A stretch of 33,088 nt of DNA from Verrucomicrobiota bacterium (GTDB lineage: Bacteria; Verrucomicrobiota; Verrucomicrobiia; Limisphaerales; UBA9464), in contig CANIZL010000079.1 in NCBI GenBank assembly GCA_947471985.1, forward strand, positions 1 through 33,088, written 5' to 3'. Of the stretch, positions 16,645 to 25,896 are shown one piece after another. Position 1 is the stretch's first letter. The number at the start of each line of letters is the position of its first letter. The position numbers and the translations under genes were made by a program. Below the pieces are notes generated by a model. It made no database searches and was not told the origin of the DNA. It saw nothing but the letters and a program-made list of their open reading frames with translations.

Positions 16645-16666
16645 GAGGCCGCACGCGAACGTTCGC

Positions 16667-19552
16667 CTATTTTCGCTGCGCCCGGCGTTTCGCTTCGAGC
16701 AGTCGGCTCGTCACGCCGCCCCGCGGATCGGCGGGAGGTGGCGCGTCAGCGACCCCGGACGGAGGCGGCGGGGCGGTGGTCCCTGCCCCGGCGTTATCCG
16801 CGGGAGCCGTGGGGGCCTGCTTCGGCCGGAAAAGCTCCGCGGCTGGCACCACCGGCACGACCACGCCATCCCCGCCCTCCGCGGTCTTGGCTTCGCGCAC
16901 CCGGCCCTTCGCCGCCAGGAGGGCGCCCACATTCTCCTGCGACTCCACCCCTTTGCGCAGGTCGCCGAAGCCCAGCCGCCGCCGCACCCGGGCAAACCAA
17001 TTCGCCCATTCCTCCCGATCGAAATCCACCCGGCGTACGCCCACATCCAGGACAAACAAAATAACAAACCAACGGAACAGTCCTTCCCAGAGATCCACCG
17101 GCTGGAACGTCTTCTGACGTCCGATTAAAAACGGATTATCCTTTCCCGGTTCCAACCAGCGGCCGCCACTGAGTTCCGCCAATCGGCGCAGGAGGCTGAG
17201 ATTGGGTGCGCTCGCATTGAATTCCGGCGAGTAGTTCACGCTGGCCCCAAGCACCTGGGATCCGCGAACGCCACCCTTGTCGTCCAGATCCTGCAAATTC
17301 ATCAAGTACGCACCGACCTCCTTGGTATCAAACTTCGCCTCGTAGCGGCCCGGCCCGGTTTGCTCCAGTACGACATCCTGGCGGACACCTTTCGGACTCA
17401 CCACGGCCGTACGAAGTTTGAGGAAGTTCCGAAAGTTTCCTTCCCGATCCAAGGCCTCCACGGCGACGTGCCCAACGCCGTTCTCGACATTAACCTCAGT
17501 ATTGAATTCCGCGGCATCCACCCGGCGCAGCGCCCATTTGGCGGTCTGCGACCAGAACTGCCGGTACTTCTCCCACCCCATCCAGTCCTGCGCCCACTTG
17601 CTGCGCGCATCGCTCGTGAACGCCACCGCGCGGCCCAGACCATATTGCCAATGTGCCAGAATGGGATCGCCCTTCTCGGAAACGATCGGCACCTCGGCCC
17701 GGGGCTTCGCCGTCGCCGCGACATATCCCCGAAGCGTGGGAAATTCCCCGGCGCCGATGCCCCGGATCAGTTCGCTCCCGCCGGTCACCTGCGGTTTGAA
17801 CGGTTCCTCAAAGATCGCGGACTTCAGGATCACCGCCGCCTCCTTGATGAAAATCTGGGGGAGCATCGCAGCCGATTTCACATCGTAAAAACGCCCCTTC
17901 CCCTGTTCGGCGATTTTGATCATGGAATCCGGCATGACGTGCCCGCCGATCATGACAGTGCTGACCGTCACCCGGGCCGACACCAAATCCCGCATCAGGG
18001 CATCGGTCGGAGCCCCCGGATCCCCGTCGCTAAACACAATCATGTGTTTCAGATTCGCCGTGGATTTCTTGAGTCCGTCATGCCCCATCTGCATGAGATT
18101 CTGAAAGGACGGCAGATCCCCCTGATTCATCCCGGCGATGGTGTTGGCGATCGCCTTCTTGTTGGTGACCTTCTGCAGCGGCACCAACCAGCGATCCGTG
18201 CCATCCCACAGCAGCACACCCAATTCGTCCTGCGGGCCGAGCGAATCCAGCGCGGCGATGGCCACTTCCCGGCTCACCTGGTTGCCGTTGCCAAATTCCA
18301 TGCCGTGCATCACCAGCACCAGGGCGCCACTGGGCAGGACCTTTTTGGAACTCAGCTCCATATCCAACGGCAACGTCGCCTCCAGCGGGGTATTGCGATA
18401 GCCACCCGCCGCATAGGAATTATCGCCGCCGATGCAGACCAACCCGATCCCGAAATCACGCACCGCGGATTCCAGCAACCGCATCCGATCCTGCCCCAAA
18501 TCCCCAGCGGCAATATTGGAGAGGAAGATCGCGTCGTAACTCTGCAGTTCCGCCAGTGAATCGGGAACCACGGTGACATCCTTCAGCACCACCTCCACGT
18601 TCGCCGACCGCAAGGCACCCACGAGGTTCGCGTCCTCCGCGGGTTGAGCCGACACCAGCAGGATCCGCGGATCCCCCCGCACACTGGCAAATCCCGCCGC
18701 CCGATTATTTTGGGCTACCGTGTCGCCCGCGACCTCCAACTGCACGTCATACCCGTAAAAACCCGGATCACTCAAGGTTTGGGGAAACGAGAAAAGATTT
18801 TTCCCCGCGTCGAGTTTCACGGTCTGCGAGCCCAGCAATTGCCCATTGCGATACAGCCGCACCGTGCCGTTCTGCACCTTGTCAGAAAGCGCAAAAATCT
18901 TGGCCTCAAAGGTCTGTCCCTTCTTGAGATTCGCGGGTATCTGGAGTTTCTGGACCGAGACGTCGCCCCCCTTTTCGGTACCCAACGGCACCACATCCAC
19001 CGTGACCCCCAAGGGGCGCGCGGCGATCACGGCGGCCGCGGCATCGCCGACGTTCTCATTGCCGTCGGAAAAGATCACCAGCTTCTTCTGGCCATTCTCG
19101 GGAAATGCGGCCGTGCCCAATCGGATGGCACCGGCGAGGTCCGTCCGCTCACCACCCACGATCGCCTGGATCTTGATGGCCGAGGTGGTCTCCCGCACCT
19201 CCGTCTCCAAAGCGGCGTCCGAACCGAAGACCAGGAAGCCGGATTTATCCTCCCGCTTCTTTCCTTCGGCCATGGTATTGGCCATTTCACGGGCCTGTTC
19301 CTGCTGCGGCGAAGGAACGGAATCCGAACGATCCAGCAGGAAAAACGTATTCATGCCTTCGCGCGGACGTTTCCACTGAATCCCCGCGACCCCCAAGAGC
19401 AGCAGCAGGAGCACGAACAACCGCAGGCCCGTCGACACCCAACGACGCCACGGCGCCAGGGACGCGTCCGAGCGCCAGACGAGCCAGAGCGTCCACGCCA
19501 CTGCCGGGATTAGCAGCAGGAGCCATTCGGGATGCGTGAACTGGAAGCGCAT
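16667..19552 (-). CDS. Large membrane-anchored VWA/GATase1-like protein
   Basis: A 961-aa protein. Two N-terminal TM helices (about 10-26 and 42-59) precede a VWA domain (about 68-220) with a MIDAS motif DRSDS (D74, S76, S78) and SDGNENVGDA. A beta-sandwich-like segment (about 225-320) follows, then a glutamine-amidotransferase-like domain (about 320-435, VCIGGDNSYAAGGYRNTPLE). A second VWA-like region (about 435-590) has IVFSDGDPG but an eroded first MIDAS element (VMHGMEFGNG). A further beta-rich region, a C-terminal TM (about 850-870) and a Pro-rich cytoplasmic tail end the protein. Such proteins occur in MoxR-DUF58-BatA loci of Planctomycetota and Verrucomicrobiota; the function is unknown but probably extracytoplasmic protein or metal-complex assembly. 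Its start is 15 bp after the stop of the permease-NHL gene, the last gene of the operon before the hairpin. Confidence 0.88.
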   Translation of the reverse strand: MRFQFTHPEWLLLLIPAVAWTLWLVWRSDASLAPWRRWVSTGLRLFVLLLLLLGVAGIQWKRPREGMNTFFLLDRSDSVPSPQQEQAREMANTMAEGKKREDKSGFLVFGSDAALETEVRETTSAIKIQAIVGGERTDLAGAIRLGTAAFPENGQKKLVIFSDGNENVGDAAAAVIAARPLGVTVDVVPLGTEKGGDVSVQKLQIPANLKKGQTFEAKIFALSDKVQNGTVRLYRNGQLLGSQTVKLDAGKNLFSFPQTLSDPGFYGYDVQLEVAGDTVAQNNRAAGFASVRGDPRILLVSAQPAEDANLVGALRSANVEVVLKDVTVVPDSLAELQSYDAIFLSNIAAGDLGQDRMRLLESAVRDFGIGLVCIGGDNSYAAGGYRNTPLEATLPLDMELSSKKVLPSGALVLVMHGMEFGNGNQVSREVAIAALDSLGPQDELGVLLWDGTDRWLVPLQKVTNKKAIANTIAGMNQGDLPSFQNLMQMGHDGLKKSTANLKHMIVFSDGDPGAPTDALMRDLVSARVTVSTVMIGGHVMPDSMIKIAEQGKGRFYDVKSAAMLPQIFIKEAAVILKSAIFEEPFKPQVTGGSELIRGIGAGEFPTLRGYVAATAKPRAEVPIVSEKGDPILAHWQYGLGRAVAFTSDARSKWAQDWMGWEKYRQFWSQTAKWALRRVDAAEFNTEVNVENGVGHVAVEALDREGNFRNFLKLRTAVVSPKGVRQDVVLEQTGPGRYEAKFDTKEVGAYLMNLQDLDDKGGVRGSQVLGASVNYSPEFNASAPNLSLLRRLAELSGGRWLEPGKDNPFLIGRQKTFQPVDLWEGLFRWFVILFVLDVGVRRVDFDREEWANWFARVRRRLGFGDLRKGVESQENVGALLAAKGRVREAKTAEGGDGVVVPVVPAAELFRPKQAPTAPADNAGAGTTAPPPPSGVADAPPPADPRGGVTSRLLEAKRRAQRK

Positions 19553-19567
19553 GAAATGAATATGAAG

Positions 19568-22144
19568 TTACCGCTGCAGCGCCGCCGGTTCCGCATCGCT
19601 GACGCGGCCATTGGCGGGATCGCTGGGATTAAATCCGTGCCCACCCGCTGTCGCCACCAACGGAGCCGCCCGCCGAAGCAGTTTCTGCACGCGATGATTC
19701 TGTGAATCGGCAACATAGAGATTACCCCGGGAATCAAAGCAGATGGCCCAGGGATTCGCGAACTCACCCGGTTCCCGGCCCGCCCGGCCGACGGTTTCCA
19801 ACAGCTGATCGGCCGCATCGTAAATACTCACGCGACTGTTGCCGAATTCGCAGATGAATTGCCGCCCCATGGCGTCGACCCGGACATCATAGGGAAAACT
19901 AAAGGCTCCCGCTTCCGCCCCCGCATGCCCGTATTCGCGCACGAACTTTCCGGACCGATCAAAAATCTGGATCCGATGATTGCAGGAATCGGCCACATAG
20001 ACCAGATCGCCCGGACCGACGGCGATGCCCTCCGCTCGATTGAATTCCCCCGCCCCCTGCCCCGGCCGTCCCCAGGTCCCCACCAACTGGTACGGAGACA
20101 CAGCCGAGACTCCGGCGGCCGGCACGTGGGTAAGGTCCGCACTCACGCTGAATCTCTGCACCCGCTCCACGGTGGTATACTCCCCCAGAAAATATTCGCC
20201 CGCCGAATTCACGGCGACGCAGCGCGGCAGAATGAATTCGCCGATATTGGTGCCCCGACGCCCCCACTGGGCCACCAACTTGCCCTGCGGCGTGAAGTGA
20301 TTGACCCGCTGATAATGCGGCTCCACCACGAGGATGTTGCCCGCCGGATCCACGGACATTCCCTTGGCCTTGCCGATATCCGTCTGCGGCATCTGCCACT
20401 GCAAAAGAAAACGGCCGTCCGGACTGAACTTCTGAATGCGGCCAGTGATGTCGGCCACATAGAGATTGTCGTCCCGATCACACGCCACCGAGCGCGGTTT
20501 GTTAAACTGCCCCGGCGCCACCCCGCGCGATCCAACAATTCGGGCCGCAGCGAAATACTTCGACGTCAGCGGGCGATCCCCCGGCAACGCGGCGGAGCGA
20601 TCGGAACACCCGCCGAGCACCACCGCGCCGCAGCCGACGGCTAGACACCGCGAACGCCACCCGCTTTGGACGCGCGGATTGGAATCGATCTCCGGGGGCA
20701 GTCCCGGGCGCTGCGGCCGGACGCTCCAACGGGCCACTCCAAATCCGACCAGCGGCAGCAGGGCGATGCCCAACGTCACCAGGCACAACGCATTAACCTG
20801 GGCGGCGTGGCCGTAATGGAGCAGATTGAAAATTCGGAGGGCGAGAGTTTCACCGCCCGGAGGCTGCAACAGAACCAGCGTCTCGACATCCCAGAGACAC
20901 AGCAGATACACGGCATAGGCCATCGCCAGGATCGGTCCCGGCAACTGCGCCCAGGTGACCAAGCGAAAATGCGCCCAGCGCCCGGCGCCGAGCAGACGCG
21001 CCGTTTCGTCCAGCGCAGGATCCACGGTCTGCACCGCCGCCGATATGGCCCCCCAGGCAGGTGCCAGATACCGCAAGCCCAGCGCCAGCCAGACAATGCC
21101 AAAGCTCGAGTACCACCAGATCAATCCCGGCCGGTTCAAGGCCACAATCAAACCTACCGAGAGGAAGACTCCCGGGAGCAAAAACACCAGCCAGGCCCCG
21201 CGCGCGATCCACGAAAGAAATCCGGCACGGTTATGATCCCTCCGGCTCAGCCCGCGCCCGCGCCCGCGCCCGGCCAGGAGCAGCGCCATCGCCGGCAGCA
21301 AAACCGCCACCGCCGCGGCCGATAGAAAGGAATTACCGGCGGCCAGGCTCCCGGCGGCAAAGGCGCCGGGCAATTCCGTCCAGGTCCGCCGATGGATCAC
21401 CAATTGGCCCAACGGCAACGCCAACGAAGCCAGGACGACCAGGACGCTCAATCCGATCGTCACCGTTCGGCCGGTCCGGCCGATTCGCCGCGCCAGCAAG
21501 GCGGGTGGCACGGTGCTGGCTTCACGGCGCCACGCCACCTCCGGCGTGCGCCACAGCGCGGTCAGGAGCACCGGCAGAATCCACAACGGCCACGTGGCCG
21601 AAAGCGCGCCCCAAAGATCGAACTGGGTGTTATAGCGCAGCCAAAATTCCTCGGTGAACACCCGGACTTGAAAAAGTGTGGGCACCGTGAAATTCGCCAG
21701 CGCCAACGTCAGTGTCAGCACGGACGACAGTTTCAAGGCGGACCGAGCCGCCGGCCACAGCACCCAGCGCACCAGGGACCAACCCCGCAGATTCGGTTCA
21801 GCTTCCAGGACGATCGCTTCCAGTTTTCGCCACGCGCCCAACACCAGAAAGAGCGTCACCGGCCACAGCCCCAAGCCCAGCACCATCGCCGTGAGTGGCA
21901 ACATCGCGATGGCGGATGCTTCCGCTCCGATCGTCGAGCGCCAAGCGGCGGTGATTTCCAGCCAGCAGTTGGCCGGAAGAAAGGGTGGCAGCGCAAGAGT
22001 CACGGCGCCGGCAGCGCAACCCCAGCGACGCAGCGCAGGTCCCGCCGTGGCCACGGTCACCGCCATGGCCAAGCCCGCCAGCAGGGCAACCGCCCACGCA
22101 CCAATCGCCACCGCGAAGGAATGCCACCAGAGGGAGATATTCAT
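19568..22144 (-). CDS. ABC importer permease fused to a C-terminal NHL-repeat propeller
   Basis: An 858-aa protein with two parts. Residues 1-475 form a duplicated binding-protein-dependent permease of the FbpB/ThiP (ferric iron or thiamine) type. It has about 11-12 helices and two EAA-like cytoplasmic loops, near 112-135 (EAEPNLRGW to a Pro) and 379-404 (DETARLLGAGRWAHF). Residues 535-825 are an NHL beta-propeller of about six blades, with recurrent pairs such as DNLYVADITGRIQKF and LVYVADSCNHRIQIF. Between them lies a lipoprotein-signal-like segment (about 499-513, VVLGGC). This suggests the propeller descends from a separate lipoprotein and is outside the cytoplasm. The only near in-frame alternative start is a GTG at 20737. 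The ATG at 22144 overlaps the solute-binding gene stop by four bases. No ABC ATPase gene is in this window. Confidence 0.85.
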   Translation of the reverse strand: MNISLWWHSFAVAIGAWAVALLAGLAMAVTVATAGPALRRWGCAAGAVTLALPPFLPANCWLEITAAWRSTIGAEASAIAMLPLTAMVLGLGLWPVTLFLVLGAWRKLEAIVLEAEPNLRGWSLVRWVLWPAARSALKLSSVLTLTLALANFTVPTLFQVRVFTEEFWLRYNTQFDLWGALSATWPLWILPVLLTALWRTPEVAWRREASTVPPALLARRIGRTGRTVTIGLSVLVVLASLALPLGQLVIHRRTWTELPGAFAAGSLAAGNSFLSAAAVAVLLPAMALLLAGRGRGRGLSRRDHNRAGFLSWIARGAWLVFLLPGVFLSVGLIVALNRPGLIWWYSSFGIVWLALGLRYLAPAWGAISAAVQTVDPALDETARLLGAGRWAHFRLVTWAQLPGPILAMAYAVYLLCLWDVETLVLLQPPGGETLALRIFNLLHYGHAAQVNALCLVTLGIALLPLVGFGVARWSVRPQRPGLPPEIDSNPRVQSGWRSRCLAVGCGAVVLGGCSDRSAALPGDRPLTSKYFAAARIVGSRGVAPGQFNKPRSVACDRDDNLYVADITGRIQKFSPDGRFLLQWQMPQTDIGKAKGMSVDPAGNILVVEPHYQRVNHFTPQGKLVAQWGRRGTNIGEFILPRCVAVNSAGEYFLGEYTTVERVQRFSVSADLTHVPAAGVSAVSPYQLVGTWGRPGQGAGEFNRAEGIAVGPGDLVYVADSCNHRIQIFDRSGKFVREYGHAGAEAGAFSFPYDVRVDAMGRQFICEFGNSRVSIYDAADQLLETVGRAGREPGEFANPWAICFDSRGNLYVADSQNHRVQKLLRRAAPLVATAGGHGFNPSDPANGRVSDAEPAALQR

Positions 22145-23055
22145 GGGGCAAATATCCCCCTCAGTTCCTGTCCCGCGGCCGCAAAATCCCGCAGCATGTC
22201 GTCCCAGCGGGGCTCGACCGCCCACTCGGTCGGTGCTTCCAGTGCCCCGGCGGTGCGCAGTTTTTCCTGTACCCCGGCGGATTGCAGATACTGGAACAAT
22301 TGCTCGGCGGCCGACGCCCGGGGCGCTCCGTGAAGAATCGCCACGGTATTGCGCAGCCGCCAAAGCACCGGCCCGGGCAGTACCGGGAGGCCGTCGGCTT
22401 GAGCGGAAATAATATCATCGGAATCCGTCAAACCCACCCACGCTTCCCCGCGCGCCACCCGCCGCACCACGTGGGAATTTCCCTCTTCGAGAAACACCTG
22501 ATTCGCGGCCAGCGCCCGGCACCAGGCACGCCACGCGGTTTCTCCCCACTCGGCCCGCAATGCGGTCATATGCGTGGCCGTGGAACCAAACCAGGGCGCG
22601 GCCAGCGAAACCCGTCCCCGCAGCGCGGCATTGGTCAGCCCGGCGAGTCCAATATCCGCCAGCTCCGGCCGCTGCTTTCCCACGACCAAACGTCGGGAAC
22701 GTTGCCCAAAACCCGCCCAACCGTTGCTCGCCCGAAAGACCCCCAGCGCCGCCAGGCGCCGCGTCTGAAACTCTTCGTTGCCCCAGAAAACATCGGCCGC
22801 CGGGTGTTCCCGTTCCGTCAGGAGCCGATTCGCCAGCCCCACGGTTTTCACTGCTTCGCTGTCAAATACCGCCCGCACGCCAATACCTGTGACCGCAGTG
22901 AAGGCGGCAAAGATGGGCTCGGCGTAGGCCTGATCCTGGGCGCAATACACCACGACGTCCGGGCGGGCGCCGCACCCCGCACCGATGGACGCGAGTCCGA
23001 TCAATGCCAACAGCCAGCACCCGATCCAACCGCGAAGTCCGGGAGGCCGTTTCAT
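22141..23055 (-). CDS. Extracellular solute-binding protein of a ferric-type ABC importer
   Basis: A 304-aa exported protein of the FbpA/AfuA-like periplasmic binding class. An N-terminal hydrophobic signal ends in ASIGAGC (Cys28), a non-canonical lipobox. The mature part begins with VVVYCAQDQAYAEPIFAAF and AVTGIGVRAVFDSEAVKT, and continues with HPAADVFWGNEEFQTRRLAALG, which are the typical opening strands and hinge of this class. These proteins bind Fe3+, phosphonate or polyol substrates and pass them to a permease; the ligand is not evident. The ATG at 23055 starts the signal and overlaps the upstream VWA stop by four bases (ATGA). Another ATGA overlap joins it to the permease gene, so all three are translationally coupled. 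Confidence 0.87.
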   Translation of the reverse strand: MKRPPGLRGWIGCWLLALIGLASIGAGCGARPDVVVYCAQDQAYAEPIFAAFTAVTGIGVRAVFDSEAVKTVGLANRLLTEREHPAADVFWGNEEFQTRRLAALGVFRASNGWAGFGQRSRRLVVGKQRPELADIGLAGLTNAALRGRVSLAAPWFGSTATHMTALRAEWGETAWRAWCRALAANQVFLEEGNSHVVRRVARGEAWVGLTDSDDIISAQADGLPVLPGPVLWRLRNTVAILHGAPRASAAEQLFQYLQSAGVQEKLRTAGALEAPTEWAVEPRWDDMLRDFAAAGQELRGIFAP

Positions 23056-24920
23056 GCGGTGCGGCGGTGGTACCACCACCATTCCAGCATCATCACGGCC
23101 AGGGCTCCGAGGGCGAACCACCGCCAGTATTCCAGATCGGCCCGTTTCTGGCGGGTCGCGGTCACCTCCGTGTACTTGCCCACCTGCAAACTGTCTCGCG
23201 GACGAATATTACTCTCCTGTGAATCCAGCAGGTTGGAGGCAAAGGTCAGTCGATTGGTCCCCAGCGTGACCCGGTACACGCCCTGCCGGGAGGTTTCTCC
23301 AAACACCAGTTCGCGGGTTTGGGCATCCAGTTTTACCACCCGCTCGCTGCCGTCAGGTCGGGTCAGCTTCGCCGAGGTCAATCCCGTGCCCCCAAAATCA
23401 CCCAACGGCAGCCGGATCGCCTCGCCGGCCCGCAGTGAAAACAGCTCCGCCTTGGCCGTGGCGGGGTTCAACCAATCGATGGCGTTGGCAACAAAAATCG
23501 GGAATCCAATGCGCAGCGGCCAGGTGCTCTGCAGGGCATCAAATCCCACCCAGACAATCCGCTGACGGCCGAGTTCACCGGCCACAATCAGGGGACTCTG
23601 CGGCGAATCCACCAGCGATACACCCCAGGTGGGCGGTTTCACCGCCATGGCCCGGGCGATCTGAACATTGTCAAACGTCACAAACCGCAGCAGCGGATGC
23701 GTGTTGCGCCAATCCACGATCGCCGGATTCTCGATTTCGCCGACCGGCGCCGCGAACCAGTTGGTCGCGGCCACATTCAGTGCGAGCACATTGCCTTCCG
23801 GCCAGCGGGTCGGCGCCACATCGTCGAGGACATACACATCCGCCTTCGTCGCCAAATCCGTATAGTCGCTCACCACCGCCAGCTCGAGATTTGGCGCGGC
23901 CGCCTTCAGCGCTTTCTCCAAAAAACGATTCCCCTTCGTCACCAGCAGCACATGGACCGGCTGCGGCAATAGACTGACCAGCCGGGCTTCATCGTCCGCC
24001 GGCAGATCATCCTTTCCGGTAAGCCGCAGGGTGAAGACCCCGTCACGGTCCTGCGCGGTCACCAACGCCACCGGCGTCGTGTTGGTGGGTCCCAGCGACA
24101 AGTTGCGCGTCTCCCGCAATTCCCCGTCGAAGAGCAACTCAACCCGAACCTCGCGCGCCGCGGAGGAGTAATTCGCAATCGCGGCAAATACCGCCCGCTG
24201 CGCCGGATTTTCCGGATTCGCCTTCACATCCATCGCCACGATGCCCGCGTTTTCCGACCGCACCCCGACGCGGTGATACACCAGGCGCAATTCCTTGGCC
24301 GCAAATTCCGAGAGATCGATGCCGGCACCGTCCGAAAACAGATGCACCTCGGCATCCGCCCGATCGCGAGTCAGGGTTTCCGCCACCCGCAGCGCCTCGG
24401 CCAGACGGGTGGTGGAGTCGGTCACCTGCGCCTCCGTGATCGCCCGCCGGAGAGCGGCCTTTTCCGAGGTCGCACTCTGCCGCACTTCCGCATTGGCTCC
24501 GGCCACCATCACCAGCATTTGCTGATTCCGCTCCCCAAAGCCCGTCTTAAGGCCGTCCACGAGCTTCAAAGCTCCGGCCCGGGCCGCTTCAAAGCGCGAG
24601 GGTGTAACGTCCGTGGATTGCATGGAGGCCGAGGCATCCAGGATGAGCACCTGCAATCCGGCTTCGCCCGCCTGACCGGAAAAATAGGGTCGGGTAAGGG
24701 CCAGAATCATCAACGCCAGCAGGAGCAGTTGAAACCACAGCAGCCAGTTGCGGCGCAGACGCTGCAGCGGCGCACTCGCCTGGGTTTCCGCCAGAAACCG
24801 CTGCCAAAGCAAAGTGCTCGGCACGACTCGCACGACCCGCTTGCGCTTGAGCAGATAAAACAGCACCACGACCGGCAGCGTGGCTGCAAAGGCAAAGGCG
24901 GCCGGGGCCAAAAAATTCAT
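23052..24920 (-). CDS. BatA-like membrane protein with VWA domain
   Basis: A 622-aa protein. The N-terminus (MNFLAPAAFAFAATLPVVVL, then RRKRVVRV-type basic loop and a second TM at about 58-78) matches the BatA/aerotolerance-regulator N-terminal double-TM domain. A VWA domain follows (about 88-215) with an intact MIDAS start LILDASASM (D95, S97, S99). The remaining 400 residues are predicted beta-rich and GATase-like in part (VYVLDDVAPTRWPEG; PLIVAGELGRQRIVWVGFD). A C-terminal TM (about 598-616) ends the protein. Such proteins are partners of MoxR ATPases, whose substrates are usually VWA proteins. Start ATG 24920 is 28 bp after the DUF58 stop. Together these features support a membrane-anchored arm of the MoxR system. 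Confidence 0.9.
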   Translation of the reverse strand: MNFLAPAAFAFAATLPVVVLFYLLKRKRVVRVVPSTLLWQRFLAETQASAPLQRLRRNWLLWFQLLLLALMILALTRPYFSGQAGEAGLQVLILDASASMQSTDVTPSRFEAARAGALKLVDGLKTGFGERNQQMLVMVAGANAEVRQSATSEKAALRRAITEAQVTDSTTRLAEALRVAETLTRDRADAEVHLFSDGAGIDLSEFAAKELRLVYHRVGVRSENAGIVAMDVKANPENPAQRAVFAAIANYSSAAREVRVELLFDGELRETRNLSLGPTNTTPVALVTAQDRDGVFTLRLTGKDDLPADDEARLVSLLPQPVHVLLVTKGNRFLEKALKAAAPNLELAVVSDYTDLATKADVYVLDDVAPTRWPEGNVLALNVAATNWFAAPVGEIENPAIVDWRNTHPLLRFVTFDNVQIARAMAVKPPTWGVSLVDSPQSPLIVAGELGRQRIVWVGFDALQSTWPLRIGFPIFVANAIDWLNPATAKAELFSLRAGEAIRLPLGDFGGTGLTSAKLTRPDGSERVVKLDAQTRELVFGETSRQGVYRVTLGTNRLTFASNLLDSQESNIRPRDSLQVGKYTEVTATRQKRADLEYWRWFALGALAVMMLEWWWYHRRTA

Positions 24921-24948
24921 ACCGTCGCCCTCCCCTTCTGGTGCGGGT

Positions 24949-25857
24949 TCACGCCCACACCTCCTGGGCGCGCAATTGTTTCAAAAGCAGAACGCTCAGA
25001 TCGGTGGCTGAACTCACACTGAAGAACCGCACCCCACGCGCGCGACAGTATTCCCGCAGGCGTTGCACGTAATTCGCGACACTCTGTTGATACGCCGCCA
25101 GACGGAATTTCCCGAAGGTCACTTCCTGTTCCACCCCGGTCTCGGAATCAATCAAACGAAGATCCCCGAACGAGGTGGGTTGAATTTCCTCCGGCGCGAG
25201 AATTTGAACCGCGTGTACTTGGAAGCCGCGCCCGATCAGCGCCGTGAGCCCCGCCTCGTAACCCGCGGGATCCAGAAAATCACTGAGCACAATGGCGACC
25301 CCGGTCTGCCGCGCTTCCATGGCGCCCCGCTTGAGGGCCGCATTGAAATCCGCGGCTCCACCGGCCGTCAGCGCCGCGAGGTTCTGAAAATAGCCCATGG
25401 AGGCCTTCTTGCCGCGCACGGCCCGCAACGCGCCCCGTACCGCGGTCTCCCGGGCTGCCGTTTCACCGGTGGCCTCGGGAAAGGCCACCACGGATACGCG
25501 ATCAAAGCCGCAGAGCGCCACGTATCCCACCGCGGCGGCCAATTGTCGGGCCAGTAGAAACTTGCTGGGCTCGCCAAAGGTCATGCTGGCGCTGGCATCG
25601 AGAAAAATCCGCACCGGCAATTCCCGCTCTTCTTCGTAGAGTTTCAGGAACAAACGATCCAGCCGGCCGTAGAGGTTCCAGTCGAGATAGCGGAGATCGT
25701 CGCCACTGACGTAATTACGGTGATCGGCGAACTCGACGCTCAAACCGCGAGCCCGGCTGCGGCGCTCGCCTTTCAGCGAACTCTTGGCCCGACGCGCGGA
25801 CAACAACTGGAGTTGCTCCAATCGTCGCAGCAGGTCCACCGTGATCAGCCCACTCAT
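24949..25857 (-). CDS. DUF58-domain protein of the MoxR system
   Basis: A 302-aa soluble protein of the DUF58/VWA-like family. The signature region is VEFADHRNYVSGDDLRYLDW at about 41-60, followed by LYEEERELPVRIFLDASASM at about 73-92 with a complete MIDAS-like DxSxS (D88, S90 and the following S). The C-terminal half is the VWA-fold remainder with AIVLSDFLDP. DUF58 proteins are nearly always encoded next to MoxR ATPases and act with them, probably in protein or metal-complex maturation. The ATG at 25857 gives the family's usual N-terminus; a longer frame extends upstream but begins inside the spacer. The gene starts 39 bp after the MoxR stop. Confidence 0.94.
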   Translation of the reverse strand: MSGLITVDLLRRLEQLQLLSARRAKSSLKGERRSRARGLSVEFADHRNYVSGDDLRYLDWNLYGRLDRLFLKLYEEERELPVRIFLDASASMTFGEPSKFLLARQLAAAVGYVALCGFDRVSVVAFPEATGETAARETAVRGALRAVRGKKASMGYFQNLAALTAGGAADFNAALKRGAMEARQTGVAIVLSDFLDPAGYEAGLTALIGRGFQVHAVQILAPEEIQPTSFGDLRLIDSETGVEQEVTFGKFRLAAYQQSVANYVQRLREYCRARGVRFFSVSSATDLSVLLLKQLRAQEVWA

Positions 25858-25896
25858 GATTGCATTCCGGATCGGCCACCCAACCGGCACCCACCG

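Noticed and set aside
14907-17117. A 736-codon plus-strand open frame
   Set aside because: It runs antisense across the MFS, creatininase and VWA genes, all of which have clear family motifs on the minus strand.
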